Source of the DNA: Chamaecrista fasciculata
Taxonomy: Eukaryota; Streptophyta; Magnoliopsida; Fabales; Fabaceae
Assembly (NCBI GenBank): GCA_003254925.1
Contig: QANZ01019100.1
Coordinates: 1 to 64,000, forward strand
Length of the DNA: 64,000 nucleotides
Direction of reading: 5' to 3'
Positions 60,541-64,000 of the stretch are shown piece by piece (within the stretch, counting starts at the first letter, position 1; every line of letters begins with the position of its first letter). The notes beneath the pieces are model-generated. The model was not told the DNA's origin. It saw only the letters and a list, made by a program, of their open reading frames with translations, and ran no database searches. The position numbers and the translations under genes were made by a program.

Positions 60541-61470
60541 CTTCATTTTGGTCCATTAAATATAAGGTGAATTCTATTTTGGTCTTTAAAATAGTTTTCA
60601 TTCAATTTTCGTCTTTGAACTTTTATATTAGTTCCATGCTCGTTAGCTCTAATTGTGATTTTGACATTTTGTTGACTTATGGTGTTATCTCTTATTTTTC
60701 TCTATTATAAGTGAATTGACGAAGAGACAAGTGAAATGATAAAGAGACAACTTTTTAGAAAGAAATATCAATAATAAATTTAGGCCAAAATGAAGTTTTT
60801 GATCACTTATATTTGGAATAAGTTGCAATCTTGCTCTTTATTTTTTTAAATATATAATTTTGATTTTACAAGTTTTTCAAAAGTTTTACTCTTTAGTCTA
60901 AAAAATTAAATTTATAATATCTTTTTCGTTTCAAGTTTGAAGTTTGATAAATAAAGTTAAATTGGACTAGAAAAGTAAGTTGCTAATTTTATTGTCAAAT
61001 GAATAAAGTTAAGTCATATCTCTCGATTCAATTTCAAATGTGATAAATTCAAAGCTACATGTTATTCTTAAAGAGTTAACTTTTTTTTACCTAATTCTAC
61101 CTAGTTGAAATTGTCAACAAATAAAATCAAATAGGGTCTAAGAGTACATTTGGGACTAGAAAGTAAAACTTTTAGTAAACTTAGAAGACCAAAATTGTAA
61201 CAAAAAAAAAAGAATTGAATTGTAACTTATCTCAAAAATAAGGAATCCTAAGTGCATTTTGGCCATAAATTTATCTCTAATTTGTGAATAAGAATATTTT
61301 TCTTTCTCTCAATATCAACTTACTTATTATGACAAAAGTTCATCTCAATTGTTTAGATCAGAGATGACAACAAAAACTAGAAGAAATCACGTTTTAGATT
61401 AAAAGTGGAACAAATGAAAAGGTTTAAAGATCAAAATAGAACAAAAAATAATTTATAAACCAAAAAAAAA
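60541..61470. mobile_element. Foldback element split by a nested MITE
   Basis: Left arm cttcattttggtccattaaa ... ctattttggtctttaaa, right arm the complement of tttaaagatcaaaatag ... ataaaccaaaaaa. The arms are imperfect. The centre is occupied by a separate element (60783-61264), so this one is older. Boundaries approximate. Confidence 0.6.
60783..61264. mobile_element. Foldback MITE, Mutator-like (482 bp), nested
   Basis: Ends GGCCAAAATG and CATTTTGGCC. An exact 9-bp duplication ATAAATTTA flanks it (60774-60782, 61265-61273). The inner arms continue (aataagttgcaat against the complement of attgtaacttat). A Mutator-like MITE by structure. Confidence 0.85.
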
Positions 61471-61512
61471 AATTGTATAATAATTCAGAAACCACGATAA
61501 GATTTTGACCTT

Positions 61513-62176
61513 AACAAAAGACCTGTTAGTGCCCCTAACGTTTGGGATCAGTTTCAATTATGCCCACAACGTTTGTTTTGTGTCAATTATGCCCCCAACG
61601 TTTTACATTGTTGTCAATTATACTCTATTACTCTAACCTCAGTTTTTTGGGGGCCAAAGTCCTATTTTGGTCCCTCAAGTTTGCTAAAAGTTCCGTTTTG
61701 GTCCCTCAAGTCTCTGGCAGACTTTTCAGCGAGATACACGGCAACTCCGACGACTACGAAAACTCCTAAACCAAGGTTTTTTACCTCCTGAGTTCAATGG
61801 CGGCCTCCATTTTACAAAAAAATGACTAGCAAGCCACCAAACAATTACATAGTCGTCGAAAAAATTACACAATCGCCGAAAATCATATTTTTGGTTATTT
61901 GTTCGCAAAATGCAGGTTGCCATTGAACTTGGGATGTCAAAAAAACCTTGGATTGGGAGTTTTCGTAGTCGTCGGGGCCGTCATGTATCTCGCCGGAAAG
62001 TTACTCGGAGACTTGAGGGACCAAAATAGGACTTTGGCCCAACAAAATTAAGGTTAGGGTATAATTGACGACAATGTGAAACATTTGAGGCATAACTAAC
62101 ACAAAACAAACGTTTGGGGCATAACTAAAACTGATCCCAGACATTAGGGTCATCAAGAGGTTTTTTTTTTTTTGCC
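61513..62176. mobile_element. Foldback MITE, Mutator-like (664 bp)
   Basis: Long inverted repeat: left arm includes ctaacgtttgggatcagttt and ggccaaagtcctattttggt, right arm their complements (aaactgatcccagacattag, accaaaataggactttggcc). A 10-bp duplication TTTTGACCTT flanks it exactly (61503-61512, 62177-62186). No transposase coding; the reading frames inside are by-products of the repeat. Confidence 0.85.
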
Positions 62177-62204
62177 TTTTGACCTTTTTATATTGATACA
62201 AAAC

Positions 62205-62595
62205 TAGGCAAAACCACTATTTACCTCCCTAAACTTTAGATTAACTTTCAATATCGTCTCCGGTGTTTTTTTTTGCCGTTAATTTCATCTCAAATATTTT
62301 ACATTTTGGTCGATTTTATCTTTCAATTAACTTCTTTTAATAAATTAACGATAGACTTTATGTCTTTATCATATTTTTTAATGTGAGTTAGGATTTGAGT
62401 TTTTTTAATCAATTTTGTATTATATGTCATTACCCACATAAAATATATCGTTGATATTTAGTTAAAGTGAGAACAAATGATATAATTAACCAAAATTTGA
62501 AATATTAGAAAAGAAATTGGTAAAAAAAATATTGAAGACGAAATTGAAAGTTGATATTAAATTTAGAGAGCAAAAATGATACTTTTATTTATTAA
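62205..62595. mobile_element. Foldback element (about 390 bp)
   Basis: Left arm ctccctaaactttagattaa then ctttcaatatcgtctccggt; the right arm is the complement of ttgaagacgaaattgaaag then ttaaatttagagagcaaaa. Imperfect arms; target duplication not found. It ends next to the Helitron-like terminus at 62601. Confidence 0.6.
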
Positions 62596-62600
62596 ATTAA

Positions 62601-64000
62601 CTAGTATGGTACCCGTGCATTCGCACGGGTGTGTTTGTTCGCATGGGTGTGTTTGTCTACAATTCTATGGAAGTCATGAAACTGGTTTAGACAATATTGG
62701 CTTCTATGTACAAAAATACAGTAGCTATCAAACTGAATTGGACAGAAAAATACAGAATTATAATTTGCAAGTGTAATGAAGCTGCATATTGCAAAAAAAT
62801 TAACAACTATCCAGACAAATACAGAATTGTAATTTGCAAGTCTATGTAACTAAATTTGATAAGGCAGAGTAGAGAAATGCAGACAAATGGTAAGTTAGCT
62901 ACTATCCAGAGAAATACAAAAATTAGCAAGTATCCGTCATATAAATTAGATTCCCATGAATGTCTTCCATTACCCCTTCAAGTTTGCTTGGCTAAAGTTC
63001 AACACCCTTCAATAAATGGAAGCAAAAATGAGATCATCCCAGCTGCACCCACAAATCCAACAACACCGGCTGCAGCTACTGAACTCAGGTAGAATATGAG
63101 CTTACTTACCCATAGGCTCAGAAATCAAAATCCTGTGCCTACAAAGCCATACCCATTGATGTGTCAGATGGTCAATTCCAGCACCATAAACAAATCTTCA
63201 AAGAAAAGGCATGTCTAATTTGAAAAGAGCTAAAGTTAAAAAATTAGTTGACTATTGAAGTTAGTTATTCCAAGTTCGGTTTCAAAAAAAATTGCTTTCT
63301 AAGTTTATGTATGATCAAGTAACAGCATATTACCTGATAGCGAAGGTTCTCAGTTTTATCCACCAAAACCTCAATCTTCTCTCCACGATCAAAAACTGCA
63401 AATAATGACAAACATGAGTAAGAACTATCCATCAATATAGAGTATTATAGAGTATTGTAGATAGTTTCCTATCAAGATTACCTTCTCTATTAGGATACAA
63501 AACATGGAACCTTCTTAGGGATAGTGACAAATGCGATAATGTCTTCTCTTCTCTTCTAGTGTCCAGAATTTCACCATTAGAAGTTCTTTCTACTGCTGAT
63601 ATACTCTAAAGTAAATGTTATCATGCAAATCATGAATTTTGATACAACTTACATTGTTGGCAGCAAAAATAAGAGGCAGAGCAGGAAAAAAAAAAGAAGC
63701 ATACCTTGTGTTAATAATAATAAAATAAAATCTTTCACACTTTCTGTAATGTACTTGTCAAAAGTGTCAAGAGTGACATAAAACCTTTTTCTATTTGCAT
63801 CAAAATCAATATATATGATAACTTAAGTCTTGACACCCTAATCTTTACTGATAGATTAATGTTCAAGGGACTGAATTCACCCCATAAAATCAACCTTGAG
63901 CATTTCAGCTCTTATTTGTTCAATGATTATCATACACCAGAAACCATTCTTCTCATTAGACAGAGAAACTTACTGTTGTCCCTGAAAGACCTTCAACATC
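62601..64000 (-). mobile_element. Probable Helitron, 3' part on the minus strand
   Basis: On the minus strand the sequence reads: hairpin ACCCGTGC-GAAT-GCACGGGT (complement of 62611-62630, 8-bp perfect stem, 4-base loop), six to ten bases, then CTAG (62604-62601) followed by T and A+T-rich DNA. A short G+C-rich hairpin about 6-10 bases before a terminal CTAG, next to T, is the 3' end of plant Helitrons. The 5' end (starting TC) is not seen and probably lies past the window. The interior shows a VAMP72-like exon and other exon-like fragments. No Rep/helicase coding is visible, so this part is non-autonomous. Confidence 0.62.
63334..63395 (-). pseudogene. VAMP72-like R-SNARE exon fragment
   Basis: A 62-base exon-like block with acceptor tttgcag and donor gtaata encodes DRGEKIEVLVDKTENL (with FDR before and RYQ after), the centre of the R-SNARE coiled coil of VAMP721-type proteins, including the zero-layer region downstream of the DRG motif. 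The expected preceding exon (VMMENIEK-like) is only faintly visible at about 63485-63505, and its donor phase does not match; the expected following exon (RRKMW... and membrane anchor) is not recognisable between 62,950 and 63,240. So this is more likely a captured or decayed gene fragment than a working gene, though a gene extending beyond 64000 cannot be excluded. Confidence 0.5.

Noticed and set aside
61542-62201. Several 65-75-codon frames on both strands
   Set aside because: They lie in the two arms of a foldback element and are mirror images of each other.

Overview
The window is nuclear DNA of a dicot plant, probably a eudicot. The genes are intron-rich with GT-AG introns, the intergenic DNA is A+T-rich, and transposable elements are frequent. 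I cannot name the species. Three runs of N (19084-19482, 31484-31504, 54192-54760) and single Ns at 2952, 8363 and 16161 show a draft assembly.

Layout. 1-3480 is a broken Ty1/copia fossil plus LTR-like debris. 3481-8215 is a minus-strand L1-type LINE lacking its 3' end. 9138-18630 (+) is the gene for N-acetylglucosaminyltransferase I (GnTI/CGL1), 18 coding exons, with one AT-AC U12-type intron and a short LTR element in another intron. 22114-26239 (+) is a clade-3 glutamate receptor-like channel. 26240-31700 is gene-free and rich in foldback elements. 32206-37959 (+) is a calcium-dependent protein kinase of the CPK5/6/26 group. 39624-40834 is a TRIM-like LTR element. 41696-53768 (+) is a BIG-type ARF-GEF (BIG1-like), 11 coding exons, one GC-AG intron. 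55441-60082 (-) is a FAR1-related gene (FRS9-like) with a last exon 3 kb from the main one. 60541-62595 is a cluster of foldback elements, and 62601 onward looks like a minus-strand Helitron 3' part holding a VAMP72-like exon.

From memory, the order GnTI - CPK26 - BIG1 - FRS9 matches Arabidopsis At4g38240 - At4g38230 - At4g38200 - At4g38170, so this is a conserved syntenic block; the glutamate receptor is an extra gene relative to that block. The host genes are single-copy housekeeping or signalling genes and do not form a pathway: GnTI starts complex N-glycan synthesis in the Golgi, BIG1 activates ARF GTPases at the trans-Golgi network, and the CPK and the GLR both concern calcium signalling. 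I found no clear undescribed system. The best leads are the two non-canonical introns, a family of foldback elements with 9-10 bp target duplications that suggest Mutator-like origin, and the probable Helitron with a captured exon.
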